NCBI RefSeq assembly: GCF_002813445.1
Contig: NZ_PHHD01000001.1
Span: 124,001 to 188,000 of the forward strand
Length of the DNA: 64,000 nucleotides
Source: Pseudomonas tolaasii NCPPB 2192
GTDB taxonomy: Bacteria; Pseudomonadota; Gammaproteobacteria; Pseudomonadales; Pseudomonadaceae
Direction: 5' to 3'
How positions within the stretch are numbered: the first letter of the stretch is position 1; each line of letters opens with the position of its first letter. A program made the translations under genes and the position numbers. The notes below the pieces were generated by a model, which did not search any database, was not told where the DNA came from, and saw only the letters and a program-made list of their open reading frames with translations. Positions 24,493-33,106 of this stretch are shown here, in pieces.

Positions 24493-26631
24493 ATGTTCGA
24501 CACCCTCTCCATCCGCCTGAAAATCGTGCTGTTGTCCGGCCTTTGCCTCCTGGGAGTGATTGCGCTGGTGGTTGGCATCAACTTGTACGAGGCCGACCAG
24601 AACAACCACCTGGTCAGCGATTCAAGCTCGAGAATGCTCACCCATAGCGTGCAGAACCTGCTGCAAGCCAAGGCTGCCGAGCAGGCGGTGCACCTGCAGA
24701 AAACCTTTGGCGAAGAACTCACCGTGGTCACGGCACTGGCCGATCAGATCAAAGGGCTGCGCGCCATGGCAGCCAAACGCGGGCTCGACGCCGGGGCGCT
24801 GCGTGAAGAACTCAACCAGAGCCTCAAGACCACCTTCGAGCGCAACAGCAACGTGCTGGGCCTGTGGCTGTCGTTCGAGCCCAACGGGCTGGACGGCAAG
24901 GACAGTGAGTTCATCGACGACAAGGCTCGCGTTTCCAATGAAAAGGGCCGCTTCTCCAGCTACTGGAGCCGCGCCGGTGGCGAAGGCCTGAACACCATCA
25001 TGGTCGAAGATGACCTGACCAAAACCACCCCGAATCTCAGCGGTACGCCCTACAACATTTGGTACACCTGCCCACGGGATACCCGCAACGTTTGCCTGCT
25101 CGACCCGTACGCCGATGATGTGGCCGGCAAATCCGTGCTGATGACCACCATCGCCCTGCCACTGCTGGTGGACGGCAAAGTGATTGGTGTGGTCGGCATC
25201 GACATCGCCCTCAACACGCTGCAGGCCGTGACCGACGCCGCGCAAAAAGAACTGTTCGACGGCGCCGCGCACCTGGAGATCCTGTCGAGCACCGGCTTGA
25301 TTGCCGCCTACAGCGGCCAGCCCGACAAGGTCGGCAAGAACCTGATCGACACAATTGGCGCCGAGGGCAAAGAGATCGTACAGATGCTGAGCGGCGACAC
25401 ATCGATGATCCGCGAACAGGACGACACCATTCGCGAGGTCTACCCGGTCAAGCCGATTGCCGACGCCAAGTCGTGGGGCATCGTGATCAAGCTGCCCAAG
25501 GACGTCATGCTGGCCGACACCCTGAAACTGCAAGGCGTACTCGACAAGGCCCAGGCGAGCGGCACCCTCAAGGCCTTGCTGGTCGGCGCCGCTGCCGCCC
25601 TGCTCGGCTTGCTGCTGATCTGGCTGACCGCCACCGGTGTCACCCGCCCCATCAACAGCGTGGCCGCCATGCTCAAAAATATCGCCAGCGGCGAAGGCGA
25701 CCTGACCCAGCGTCTGGCCTACAGCAAAAAAGATGAGCTGGGCGAACTGGTGAACTGGTTCAACCGTTTCCTCGACAAGCTGCAACCGACCATCGCACAG
25801 ATCAAGCAAAGCATCACCGAAGCGCGTGGCACGGCGGATCAGTCCTCGGCCATCGCGCGCCAAACCAGCGAAGGCATGCAAGTGCAGTTCCGCGAAATCG
25901 ACCAGGTGGCCACCGCGTCCAATGAAATGAGCGCCACCGCCCATGACGTCGCCAACAGTGCCTCCAACGCCGCCAGCGCGGCGCGCGGGGCGGATCAATC
26001 GGCGCGTGAAGGCCTGTCGATCATCGAGCAAAGCACCCGCGACATCACCACCCTCGCCGAAGAAGTCAGCAAGGCAGTAACCGAAGTGGAAGCGTTGGCG
26101 GTGAACAGCGAGCAGATCGGCTCGGTGCTGGAAGTGATCCGCAGCATCGCCGAGCAAACCAACCTGCTGGCGCTTAACGCGGCCATTGAAGCGGCACGCG
26201 CCGGTGAAAGCGGGCGCGGGTTTGCGGTGGTGGCCGACGAGGTTCGCAACCTGGCCAAGCGCACTCAGGATTCAGTGGAAGAAATTCGCCTGGTGATCGA
26301 ACGCATCCAGAGCGGCACGCGCGGCGTGGTGGCGACGATGCATTCGAGCCAGCATCAGGCACAAAGCAATGCCGGGCAGATCCATCAGGCCGTGCAAGCG
26401 CTGGGCAAGATCAGTGAGGCGGTGACGGTGATCAGCGACATGAACCTGCAAATCGCCAGCGCCGCCGAACAACAGAGCGCCGTGGCCGAAGAGGTCAACC
26501 GCAACGTCTCGGCGATCCGTACCGTGACTGAAACCCTGACGGGCCAGGCCACCGAATCGGCGGCAATCAGCAGCCAGTTGAATGCCCTGGCGACCCAGCA
26601 GATGACGCTGATGGATCAGTTCAAGGTGTAA
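24493..26631 (+). CDS. Methyl-accepting chemotaxis protein with dCache sensor
   Basis: 712 aa. TM1 is at about residues 11-31, with a periplasmic double-Cache-type domain at about 40-355 (motifs SGTPYNIWYTCPRDTRNVCL and LLVDGKVIGVVGIDIALNTL). TM2 is at about 361-383, HAMP at about 384-437, then a long helical signalling domain. The conserved hairpin tip EQTNLLALNAAIEAARAGES is near 555, followed by GRGFAVVADEVRNLA. There is no C-terminal CheR-docking pentapeptide (it ends in DQFKV). The ligand is not identifiable from sequence, but dCache domains of this type often bind amino acids or other small metabolites. The frame is open 18 codons earlier; ATG 24493 fits the basic-hydrophobic start. Confidence 0.93.
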   Translation: MFDTLSIRLKIVLLSGLCLLGVIALVVGINLYEADQNNHLVSDSSSRMLTHSVQNLLQAKAAEQAVHLQKTFGEELTVVTALADQIKGLRAMAAKRGLDAGALREELNQSLKTTFERNSNVLGLWLSFEPNGLDGKDSEFIDDKARVSNEKGRFSSYWSRAGGEGLNTIMVEDDLTKTTPNLSGTPYNIWYTCPRDTRNVCLLDPYADDVAGKSVLMTTIALPLLVDGKVIGVVGIDIALNTLQAVTDAAQKELFDGAAHLEILSSTGLIAAYSGQPDKVGKNLIDTIGAEGKEIVQMLSGDTSMIREQDDTIREVYPVKPIADAKSWGIVIKLPKDVMLADTLKLQGVLDKAQASGTLKALLVGAAAALLGLLLIWLTATGVTRPINSVAAMLKNIASGEGDLTQRLAYSKKDELGELVNWFNRFLDKLQPTIAQIKQSITEARGTADQSSAIARQTSEGMQVQFREIDQVATASNEMSATAHDVANSASNAASAARGADQSAREGLSIIEQSTRDITTLAEEVSKAVTEVEALAVNSEQIGSVLEVIRSIAEQTNLLALNAAIEAARAGESGRGFAVVADEVRNLAKRTQDSVEEIRLVIERIQSGTRGVVATMHSSQHQAQSNAGQIHQAVQALGKISEAVTVISDMNLQIASAAEQQSAVAEEVNRNVSAIRTVTETLTGQATESAAISSQLNALATQQMTLMDQFKV

Positions 26632-26647
26632 ACCCAATGAAGATCCC

Positions 26648-26736
26648 TGTGGGAGCGGGCTTGCCCGCGATGGCGGTGATTCAGTTACACATTCATTGAC
26701 TGACAGACCGCCATCGCAGGCAAGCCAGCTCCCACA
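26648..26736. repeat. Hybrid REPIN
   Basis: Left arm TGTGGGAGCGGGCTTGCC with CGCGATGG, right arm CCATCGCAGGCAAGCCAGC with TCCCACA: two different REP subtypes in one element, between convergent genes. Confidence 0.9.
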
Positions 26737-26757
26737 CAAAGCAGGATTGTGCCGGGA

Positions 26758-27321
26758 TTACAGCCCCGGCCAGGCCTGCACAAACGCCGCCACATCTTCT
26801 TTGGCCGCCACACGCGGCGGGTTCTGCGGCGTGCCCAAATAGAGGAAGCCAATCACTTCTTCATCCGCCGTCAGCCCCAGACCTTTGGCGACGTGTGCCG
26901 AGTAGGACAACTCCCCCGTTCGCCACACCGCACCAATGCCCTGGGCGTACGCTGCCAGCAGGATGCCGTGCGCCGCGCAGGCGGCGGCCAGCAGTTGCTC
27001 GGACTTCGGCACTTTGAAGTGCTCCTGCAAGCGGGCAATCACCACCACCACCAGCGGTGCACGCAACGGGCCGTTCTGAGCCTTGTCGATGGCGGCTTGC
27101 GGTGCGTCGGCGTCCTGCAAGCGGGCGGCTTCAGCCAGCAACGTGCCCATTTGCTCACGGGCAGCGCCTTCCACGGTGAGGAAACGCCACGGGCGCAACT
27201 GGCCGTGGTCGGGCGCGCGCATGGCGGCGGCGAACAGCACGTCGCGCTGCTCCTGGGTCGGTGCCGGCTCCAGCAAACGCGGCACGGAAACACGGTTGAG
27301 CAAAGCGTCGAGAGCCTGCAT
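26758..27321 (-). CDS. YdjA-type nitroreductase family flavoprotein
   Basis: 187 aa, the compact nitroreductase fold that binds FMN and uses NAD(P)H. Typical stretches are LLNRVSVPRLLEPAPTQEQ, AAMRAPDHGQLRPWRFLTVE (phosphate-binding Arg region) and AAYAQGIGAVWRTGEL. The end GFLYLGTP and a short tail match YdjA proteins of about 183 residues. Its physiological substrate is unknown. A long overlapping open frame extends upstream, but ATG 27321 with a GGAGGTGG ribosome site gives the family N terminus. It diverges from the DUF1111 gene. Confidence 0.87.
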   Translation of the reverse strand: MQALDALLNRVSVPRLLEPAPTQEQRDVLFAAAMRAPDHGQLRPWRFLTVEGAAREQMGTLLAEAARLQDADAPQAAIDKAQNGPLRAPLVVVVIARLQEHFKVPKSEQLLAAACAAHGILLAAYAQGIGAVWRTGELSYSAHVAKGLGLTADEEVIGFLYLGTPQNPPRVAAKEDVAAFVQAWPGL

Positions 27322-27383
27322 TGGCCACCTCCAGAGAAAAATGTGCGGCCATTCTAGCGGGAATGGATCGGATTGGACCAAAC

Positions 27384-27400
27384 GATAATTGCTCTTATTC
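27384..27400 (+). promoter_or_regulatory. Weak Fur-box-like sequence before the DUF1111 operon
   Basis: GATAATTGCTCTTATTC keeps a good left half-site but a poor right half. It is placed 60-77 bp before the first gene of an operon type often iron-regulated. Confidence 0.3.
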
Positions 27401-27460
27401 AATCCGCCCTGCCCTGTTAGACTTTGCGACCTTATTTTCAGCCCCCGTCCAGGAAACTCG

Positions 27461-28888
27461 ATGTTCCGTTCGCCATTTCGCCTGTGCGCAGCAGTGCTGG
27501 CCTTGAGCCTGACCGCCTGCGACGACGCCCCGCGTTTCACCAAGGCCGAGCCGGGTGAATCACGCGCGGGCGGCGCGACGACTGTGAACAAGCGTGACCA
27601 GAACGCATTCTCCCTGCCCTCGGCCAACCTCGCGCCCACCCGCCGCCTGGACTTCAGCGTCGGCAACAGTTTCTTTCGCAGCCCCTGGGTGATCGCACCG
27701 TCCACCACCACCGCGCGTGATGGCCTGGGCCCGCTGTTCAACACCAACGCCTGCCAGAACTGCCACATCAAGGACGGCCGTGGCCACCCGCCTCTGCCCG
27801 ACGCGCCGAATGCGGTGTCGATGCTGGTGCGCCTGTCGATTCCGGCGACGCCCGTGGATACCCGGCTGATCGAGCAGGTCGGCGTGGTGCCCGAGCCGGT
27901 CTACGGCGGGCAACTGCAAGACATGGCCGTGCCGGGTGTGACCCCCGAAGGCAAGGTGCGGGTCGATTACACGCCCGTCCATGTGACCTTCAAGGACGGC
28001 ACGGTGGTGGAGTTGCGCAAGCCGGACCTGCAAATCACCCAGCTCGGCTATGGCCCGATGCATCCGAATACACTTTTTTCCGCGCGCATCGCGCCACCGA
28101 TGATCGGCCTGGGTCTGCTCGAAGCCATCAGCGACGCCGATATCCTGCGCAACACCGACCCGAAAACCGCCGACGAGGAAGCTCTGGTCGGCCGCGCCAA
28201 TTGGGTCTGGGATGACGCCCGACAACAAACCGTGCTCGGACGTTTCGGCTGGAAAGCCGGGCAACCCACGCTCAATCAACAAAATGTTCACGCGTTTTCT
28301 GGTGATATGGGCCTCACCACGTCCCTGAGACCCTTTGATGACTGCACCGACGCTCAAGTCGCCTGCAAACAGGCGCCCAACGGCAACGGCCCCGACGGCG
28401 AGCCGGAGGTCAGCGATAACATCCTGCGCCTGGTGCTGTTCTACACCCGCAACCTCGCCGTGCCGGCCCGCCGTGACGTCAACACGCCGCAGGTGCTGGC
28501 CGGGAAAAACCTGTTCTATCAGGCCGGTTGCCAGGGTTGCCACAAGCCCTCGTTCACCACGGCGGCGACAGCCTCCGAACCTGAGCTGGCCAACCAGGTG
28601 ATTCGCCCCTACAGCGATTTGCTGTTGCACGACATGGGCGAAGGCCTGGCCGACAACCGCAATGAATTCAAGGCCGGTGGCCGCGACTGGCGCACGCCGC
28701 CGCTGTGGGGCATCGGGCTCACGCAAACCGTGAGTGGCCACACCCAGTTTTTGCATGACGGCCGCGCCCGCAACTTGCTCGAAGCCGTGCTGTGGCATGG
28801 CGGCGAAGCCCAAGCGGCGCAGCAGCATGTGTTGTCCTTCAATGCCGAGCAGCGCGCTGCGTTGCTGGCGTTCCTGAACTCTTTATAA
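27461..28888 (+). CDS. Di-heme c-type oxidoreductase, DUF1111 family lipoprotein
   Basis: 475 aa. The N-terminal signal ends at a lipobox LSLTAC (Cys near residue 23), so it is probably a membrane-anchored periplasmic lipoprotein. Two c-type heme sites are visible: CQNCH near residue 99 in NACQNCHIKDGRGHP, and CQGCH near 353. The final region LWGIGLTQTVSGHTQFLHDG then RARNLLEAVLWHGGEA is typical of the family. The reaction is unproven. It precedes an imelysin-like and a DUF1513 gene with small gaps, a grouping seen in Pseudomonas (PA4370-PA4373 type, from memory) and linked to iron. ATG 27461 was chosen over an earlier open start because the signal peptide begins there. Confidence 0.87.
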   Translation: MFRSPFRLCAAVLALSLTACDDAPRFTKAEPGESRAGGATTVNKRDQNAFSLPSANLAPTRRLDFSVGNSFFRSPWVIAPSTTTARDGLGPLFNTNACQNCHIKDGRGHPPLPDAPNAVSMLVRLSIPATPVDTRLIEQVGVVPEPVYGGQLQDMAVPGVTPEGKVRVDYTPVHVTFKDGTVVELRKPDLQITQLGYGPMHPNTLFSARIAPPMIGLGLLEAISDADILRNTDPKTADEEALVGRANWVWDDARQQTVLGRFGWKAGQPTLNQQNVHAFSGDMGLTTSLRPFDDCTDAQVACKQAPNGNGPDGEPEVSDNILRLVLFYTRNLAVPARRDVNTPQVLAGKNLFYQAGCQGCHKPSFTTAATASEPELANQVIRPYSDLLLHDMGEGLADNRNEFKAGGRDWRTPPLWGIGLTQTVSGHTQFLHDGRARNLLEAVLWHGGEAQAAQQHVLSFNAEQRAALLAFLNSL

Positions 28889-28919
28889 GCGTTGCCACAA
28901 TTACAGAAGGGAGCTCGAC

Positions 28920-29984
28920 ATGTTCCGTCCCAAGTTGTTGTTCACCAGCCTGGCCGCCCTCGCCCTCGGCGCGTGCTCGCCCCAGGACCCGCAAGCGGTC
29001 ACCTCGGCGGCCATCGCCAAGCAAGTGATCCTGCCGACCTACAGCCGCTGGGTTGAAGCCGACCGCCAGTTGGCCGTGAGTGCATTGGCCTACTGCCAGG
29101 GCAAGGAGAGCCTGGACACCGCCCGCGCCGACTTCCTCCACGCGCAAAAAGCCTGGGCCGAGTTGCAACCGCTGCTCATCGGGCCGCTGGCCGAGGGCAA
29201 CCGTTCGTGGCAAGTGCAGTTCTGGCCGGACAAGAAAAACCTGGTCGGTCGCCAGGTTGAGCAACTGGTTACCGCGCAGCCGCAGATCGACGGCGCCGCC
29301 CTGGCCAAATCCAGCGTGGTGGTGCAAGGCCTGTCGGCCTACGAATACATCCTCTACGACGCCAAGACCGACGTCGCCGACGACGCCCAGAAAGCCCGCT
29401 ACTGCCCGCTGCTGGTGGCGATTGGCGAGCGCCAGAAAGCCCTGGCCGAAGAGATCCTGGCGAGCTGGAACAGCACCGACGGCATGCTCGCGCAGATGAC
29501 CAAGTTTCCGAACCAGCGCTACGCTGATTCCCACGAAGCCATCGCCGACCTCCTGCGCGTTCAGGTCACGGCGCTGGATACCCTGAAGAAAAAACTCGGC
29601 ACACCGATGGGCCGCCAGACCAAGGGCATCCCGCAGCCGTTCCAGGCCGATGCGTGGCGCAGCCAGTCGTCCCTGCAAAGCCTGGAGGCCAGCCTCGCCG
29701 CGGCCCAGACCGTGTGGGTGGGCGTTGACAACAAAGGCCTGCGCGGCCTGTTGCCGGCCGAGCAAAAGCCCTTGGCCGACAAGATCGACGCCGCCTACGC
29801 CGCGTCCCTCAAACTGTTTGCCAGCAACCAGCGCACGCTGAATGAATTGCTGGCCGACGACGCCGGGCGCCAACAGCTCAACGACCTCTACGACAGCCTC
29901 AACGTGGTCCACCGCCTGCACGAAGGCGAACTGGCCAAAGCGCTGGGCATCCAACTGGGCTTTAACGCCAACGACGGTGACTGA
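28920..29984 (+). CDS. Imelysin/M75-family lipoprotein
   Basis: 354 aa. The signal peptide ends at a lipobox LALGAC (Cys near residue 19), indicating a lipoprotein facing the periplasm. The imelysin fold is shown by VILPTYSRWVEADRQLAVSA, ADFLHAQKAWAELQPL and VQGLSAYEYILYD (the second resembling the GxHxxE-type region, though the classical histidine is not evident; the motif here is GLSAYEYIL). Family members include iron-regulated envelope proteins and relatives of EfeO; a peptidase role is doubtful for this branch. AAGGGAG ribosome site is 9 bp before ATG, 31 bp after the DUF1111 stop. Confidence 0.85.
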   Translation: MFRPKLLFTSLAALALGACSPQDPQAVTSAAIAKQVILPTYSRWVEADRQLAVSALAYCQGKESLDTARADFLHAQKAWAELQPLLIGPLAEGNRSWQVQFWPDKKNLVGRQVEQLVTAQPQIDGAALAKSSVVVQGLSAYEYILYDAKTDVADDAQKARYCPLLVAIGERQKALAEEILASWNSTDGMLAQMTKFPNQRYADSHEAIADLLRVQVTALDTLKKKLGTPMGRQTKGIPQPFQADAWRSQSSLQSLEASLAAAQTVWVGVDNKGLRGLLPAEQKPLADKIDAAYAASLKLFASNQRTLNELLADDAGRQQLNDLYDSLNVVHRLHEGELAKALGIQLGFNANDGD

Positions 29985-31084
29985 TGATGCTCAGGCGACA
30001 GGCTTTGGCGGTTGGCAGCGCGTTACTCAGCGCGCTCACTTTGGGTGGCTGGACGCTGTTTAAAAGCAAGGACAGGGGCCCGCTGCTGCTGTCGGCGCGC
30101 GATGATGCCGATGGCAAACACTACGCTGTGGGCTTTCGCCTGGACGGCAAGCAGGTGTTTGCCACCCAGGTCGGCCAGCGCTGCCACGACATCATCAACC
30201 ACCCGACGCTGCCGATTGCGCTGTTTGTCGCCCGTCGCCCGGGCACCGAGAGCTACTTGATCGACCTGCGCGATGGCGCGCTGTTGCAAACCATCACCTC
30301 CCACGCCAATCGCCATTTCTATGGCCACGCGGTGATCCACAAGAGCGGTGACTGGTTGTACACCACCGAAAACGACACCTCCGACCCCGGCCGTGGCTTG
30401 CTCGGTGTGTATCGGTTCGAAGGCGAGAGGCTGGTGCACAGCGGGGAGATTTCCACCCACGGCATCGGCCCGCATCAGGTGTCGTGGATGCCCGACGGCG
30501 AAACCCTGGTGGTGGCCAACGGCGGCATTCGCACCGAAGCCGAAAGCCGGGTGGAAATGAACCTCAACGCCATGGAGCCGAGCCTCGTCTTGATGCACCG
30601 CGACGGTACCCTGATCAGCAAGGAAACCCTCGGCCAGCAGATGAACAGCGTGCGGCATATGGGGATCGCCAGCGATGGCACGATCCTCACCGGGCAGCAG
30701 TTCATGGGGCCGTCCCAGGAGCGTTCCGAGCTGCTTGCGATCAAGCGACCGGGGCAGCCGTTCGTGGCATTTCCCGTCGCCGATGAGCAGTTGCAGGCGA
30801 TGGGGCATTACACCGCCAGTGTTGCGGTGCACAGTGAATTACGCCTGGTGGCGTTGACGGCGCCACGTGGGAACCGGTTTTTTATCTGGGACATGGACAG
30901 TGGCGAGTTGCGCCTGGATGGCCCGCTGCCGGATTGCGCCGGCGTGGGCGCGGTGGCGGACGGGTTTGTGGTCACTTCGGGCCAGGGCCGCTGCCGGTAC
31001 TACGATTGCCGCCAGAAGCCGTTGATGGCCAAGCCGCTGGAGTTGCCGGCAGGGTTTTGGGACAACCACCTGCACCTGGTTTAA
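29984..31084 (+). CDS. DUF1513 beta-propeller-like periplasmic protein
   Basis: 366 aa. The N terminus MMLRRQALAVGSALLSALTL has the twin-Arg plus hydrophobic pattern of a Tat-type signal. The body has repeating beta-rich segments of a predicted propeller, with HDIINHPTLPIALFVARRPG, FYGHAVIHKSGDWLYTTEND, HGIGPHQVSWMPDGETLVVA and NGG. This is the DUF1513 family. It shares one base (TGATG overlap) with the imelysin gene, so they are translationally coupled. The biochemical role is unknown. Metal or heme-linked function is inferred only from neighbours. A REPIN follows 16 bp after the stop. Confidence 0.85.
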   Translation: MMLRRQALAVGSALLSALTLGGWTLFKSKDRGPLLLSARDDADGKHYAVGFRLDGKQVFATQVGQRCHDIINHPTLPIALFVARRPGTESYLIDLRDGALLQTITSHANRHFYGHAVIHKSGDWLYTTENDTSDPGRGLLGVYRFEGERLVHSGEISTHGIGPHQVSWMPDGETLVVANGGIRTEAESRVEMNLNAMEPSLVLMHRDGTLISKETLGQQMNSVRHMGIASDGTILTGQQFMGPSQERSELLAIKRPGQPFVAFPVADEQLQAMGHYTASVAVHSELRLVALTAPRGNRFFIWDMDSGELRLDGPLPDCAGVGAVADGFVVTSGQGRCRYYDCRQKPLMAKPLELPAGFWDNHLHLV

Positions 31085-31100
31085 AACGGACCCGCTTGTC

Positions 31101-31202
31101 TGTGGGAGCTGGCTTGTGTGGGAGCTGGCTTGCCTGCGATGCATTCACCTCGGTGTATCAGTTGCACTGCCGCGACGCCATCGCAGGCAAGCCAGCTCCC
31201 AC
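31101..31202. repeat. REPIN with duplicated left arm
   Basis: TGTGGGAGCTGGCTTG occurs twice in tandem at 31101 and 31115 before the centre, then ATCGCAGGCAAGCCAGC with TCCCACC on the right. The right end changes the final CA to CC. Confidence 0.88.
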
Positions 31203-31238
31203 CTTTAACCGGTTAGGATGCACACGCAAAATCAGGGC

Positions 31239-31269
31239 AAAAAAAAGGGCCTCGCATCGCAAGGCCCTT
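31239..31269 (-). terminator. Terminator of the colRS-downstream minus-strand genes
   Basis: On the minus strand, AAGGGCCTTGCGATGCGAGG then CCCTT is followed by T8: stem AAGGGCCT / AGGCCCTT. It lies 21 bp after the stop of the 75-aa gene. Confidence 0.88.
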
Positions 31270-31289
31270 CTCGGGGGGTTTGAATCTGT

Positions 31290-31517
31290 TCAACTCTGCG
31301 GCCTCATGCCTTGCGACATCCCAAACATGAACAGCAACAGTTCATGATCGGGTTTGACCGCCACACTCGCCTTGGCAACGCGCGGCAGCGGGCATTGCCC
31401 ACCGCCTTGCGCCGCCTGCAGCACTTGTGTGCGAGGCAGTTCCCACGCAGCCAGGGCGAGGGCTGAAATGCCCAACGCCGCGACCAGGAACAAACCTCGT
31501 GCTATTTCTAGCTTCAT
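31290..31517 (-). CDS. Small exported hypothetical protein (75 aa) in the inaA operon
   Basis: 75 aa. The N terminus MKLEIARGLFLVAALGISAL then ALAAWELPRTQ is a signal peptide or N-terminal anchor. The rest is short, with one cysteine (GGGQCPLPR) and a Met-rich end LLFMFGMSQGMRPQS. I do not recognise a family. It overlaps the inaA stop by four bases (ATGA) and precedes a strong terminator, so it belongs to the same transcript. The coupling argues that it is real and envelope-related. Function is unknown. Confidence 0.72.
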   Translation of the reverse strand: MKLEIARGLFLVAALGISALALAAWELPRTQVLQAAQGGGQCPLPRVAKASVAVKPDHELLLFMFGMSQGMRPQS

Positions 31518-32233
31518 CTGGTTAAACCCTTGATAGCGCTGCCAAACGCCGTCTCGTAAAAGTAGCTGAGTTTTTTCCAGTCAGTGTCGTTCCACGACGA
31601 ATGGCGGCGCAATTGCAGCATATCGTGGGAAGCGGCCCGATAAGCGGTCAGGCGCTGGCGGCACTTTTCAAAATCCAGCAGCGCCACTTCCACATTGGCC
31701 GAGTCGCCCTCGCCCGTCACCCGTACAAAGATGTGCTTGATGTACAGGCAACCGTGCTGCCAGCGGCCTTTGTGCATACGCGCCAGGGTGCCGGCCAATT
31801 CCTTGAGCACACGCTCATGCACCAACTCGCCGTATTGCTCACGGCCACCTGCGGCGTACCAGTTTTCGATCTCGTCGAAACCGTCCAGCGACGCAGTCAC
31901 CAGCAAGGCTTTCCACTGGTGTTCAGGGTCGGGGCGCGCGCCGCAGAACACCAGTTCCGGAACACGCACATCCAACGACCGCAAACCCTTGAGGGCATCG
32001 CGCTCGCGCAACACCGTCGGGCGCCCGAACGGGTGAAGCCAACTGCGGTAGATATGCCCGGTCTGACGCTTGCTGTAGAGCAATCGACCATTTGGGCTGG
32101 TTACCCGCTGTACACCGCTTTCGCCACCGCGCCGACGGTTGGGCTCCTCGACCCAATCGCCTTGAAGGCGCCAGAAAAAATCAAATCGTTCTTCGGGAGC
32201 TACATGACTGCCTACTACGCACTCAACTGCCAT
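31514..32233 (-). CDS. inaA: InaA/WaaP-type lipopolysaccharide kinase family protein
   Basis: 239 aa with the kinase-like fold of LPS core kinases. Visible kinase marks are YSKRQTGHIYRS (Lys of the nucleotide site near residue 59), LAGTLARMHKGRWQHGCLYI and KHIF (the latter replacing the HGDL-type catalytic loop with QHGCLYIKHIF), and ALLDFEKCRQRLT (metal-binding Asp). It should act on the LPS core or a related envelope substrate at the cytoplasmic side. The frame continues upstream, but ATG 32233 follows an AAGAGG ribosome site and starts four bases after the methyltransferase stop. In P. fluorescens the pair downstream of colRS is called orf222 and wapQ. Confidence 0.85.
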   Translation of the reverse strand: MAVECVVGSHVAPEERFDFFWRLQGDWVEEPNRRRGGESGVQRVTSPNGRLLYSKRQTGHIYRSWLHPFGRPTVLRERDALKGLRSLDVRVPELVFCGARPDPEHQWKALLVTASLDGFDEIENWYAAGGREQYGELVHERVLKELAGTLARMHKGRWQHGCLYIKHIFVRVTGEGDSANVEVALLDFEKCRQRLTAYRAASHDMLQLRRHSSWNDTDWKKLSYFYETAFGSAIKGLTR

Positions 32234-32237
32234 CCTG

Positions 32238-32918
32238 TTACCTCTTACGCAATACATAGACTCGCCACATGGCGTAGAGCGGCATGAAGTCCAGGGATTC
32301 CTGAACACGGAAACCGGCCTGCTCAAACTCTGCCTCGACAGTAGCAGCCGGTAACACAAACCGGTTTTGGTAACCTTCCTGCTCACCTTTCTTGCGACGT
32401 TTTACTTCGGCACGCTTGCGTTTCCAGGCTTTGAAATTGCCATCGACCCACAACGAAATGATCACACTGTCACGGGTAACGCGCTGGAACTCCCCCAGTA
32501 TCGCCAGTCTGTGCTCAGGATTACCAATGTGGTGCATCAAGCGCATGCAGAAAATGCTGTCGACCGAGTTATCTGGCAAATCGATATCAAATGCAGAAGT
32601 CTGCAAAGGACGTACCCGTTTGACCACGTCCGCAGGCTGGGCGGCAGTTGCCACCTTCAGCATCGACGCCGAATTGTCCGCGCCGATGATCACCCGGTTG
32701 GGTTTCTCGGCCAACAATGGCCAGAAACGACCGGCGCCGCAAGGCAGGTCCAGTACCAGGCCCGGCTCACCCGCCATGGCCAGTGCGCCACGTGCCAATT
32801 GCTCGTCGCGTTTGTGGGACAGCCGGCGAGCCAGATTGTCCTGATGCTTGAGCAAATAATTCTGCGCGTGCTGATCGTCGTACTTGTCAGAAAATTCGAG
32901 CTTGGTCGGGGTAGACAT
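32238..32918 (-). CDS. Class I SAM-dependent methyltransferase (orf222 of the colRS locus)
   Basis: 226 aa. The SAM-binding motif I reads GLVLDLPCGAGRFWPLLAEK near residues 53-72; the acidic motif II is IIGADNSASML. Post-motif FDIDLPDNSVDSIFCMRLMH then HIG is typical of methyltransferase 11-like proteins. The substrate is unknown; LPS or lipid has been suggested for this locus. The frame is one codon longer if TTG is counted, but ATG 32918 follows GGAGATCCG. It heads the methyltransferase-inaA-small protein unit downstream of colS with a 188-bp gap containing a ColR-like site, so it probably has its own ColR-regulated promoter. Confidence 0.88.
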   Translation of the reverse strand: MSTPTKLEFSDKYDDQHAQNYLLKHQDNLARRLSHKRDEQLARGALAMAGEPGLVLDLPCGAGRFWPLLAEKPNRVIIGADNSASMLKVATAAQPADVVKRVRPLQTSAFDIDLPDNSVDSIFCMRLMHHIGNPEHRLAILGEFQRVTRDSVIISLWVDGNFKAWKRKRAEVKRRKKGEQEGYQNRFVLPAATVEAEFEQAGFRVQESLDFMPLYAMWRVYVLRKR

Positions 32919-32986
32919 CAACGGATCTCCAGTTGCTGATGCCTACAACCTTAAGCAGCGAACTGTGATCAACAGGTCAACTCGTT

Positions 32987-33002
32987 GTGAAAAACTTGTC
33001 CT
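32987..33002 (-). promoter_or_regulatory. Candidate ColR operator
   Basis: On the minus strand AGGACAAGTTTTTCAC contains the invariant core A-C-N-N-N-TTTTTCAC of the ColR consensus as I recall it from P. putida (YYNASNNYTTTTTCAC), missing three pyrimidine positions. It lies about 70 bp upstream of the methyltransferase start. Confidence 0.55.
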
Positions 33003-33106
33003 GTCCAATCGTATACATTTCAAGACTTTACAGATACAAGCAATAGCATGGGGCCATCTTCGCCGAATTGCGGTGATTTCTGGCAGGATAACGGCAGGCC
33101 TCCCGG

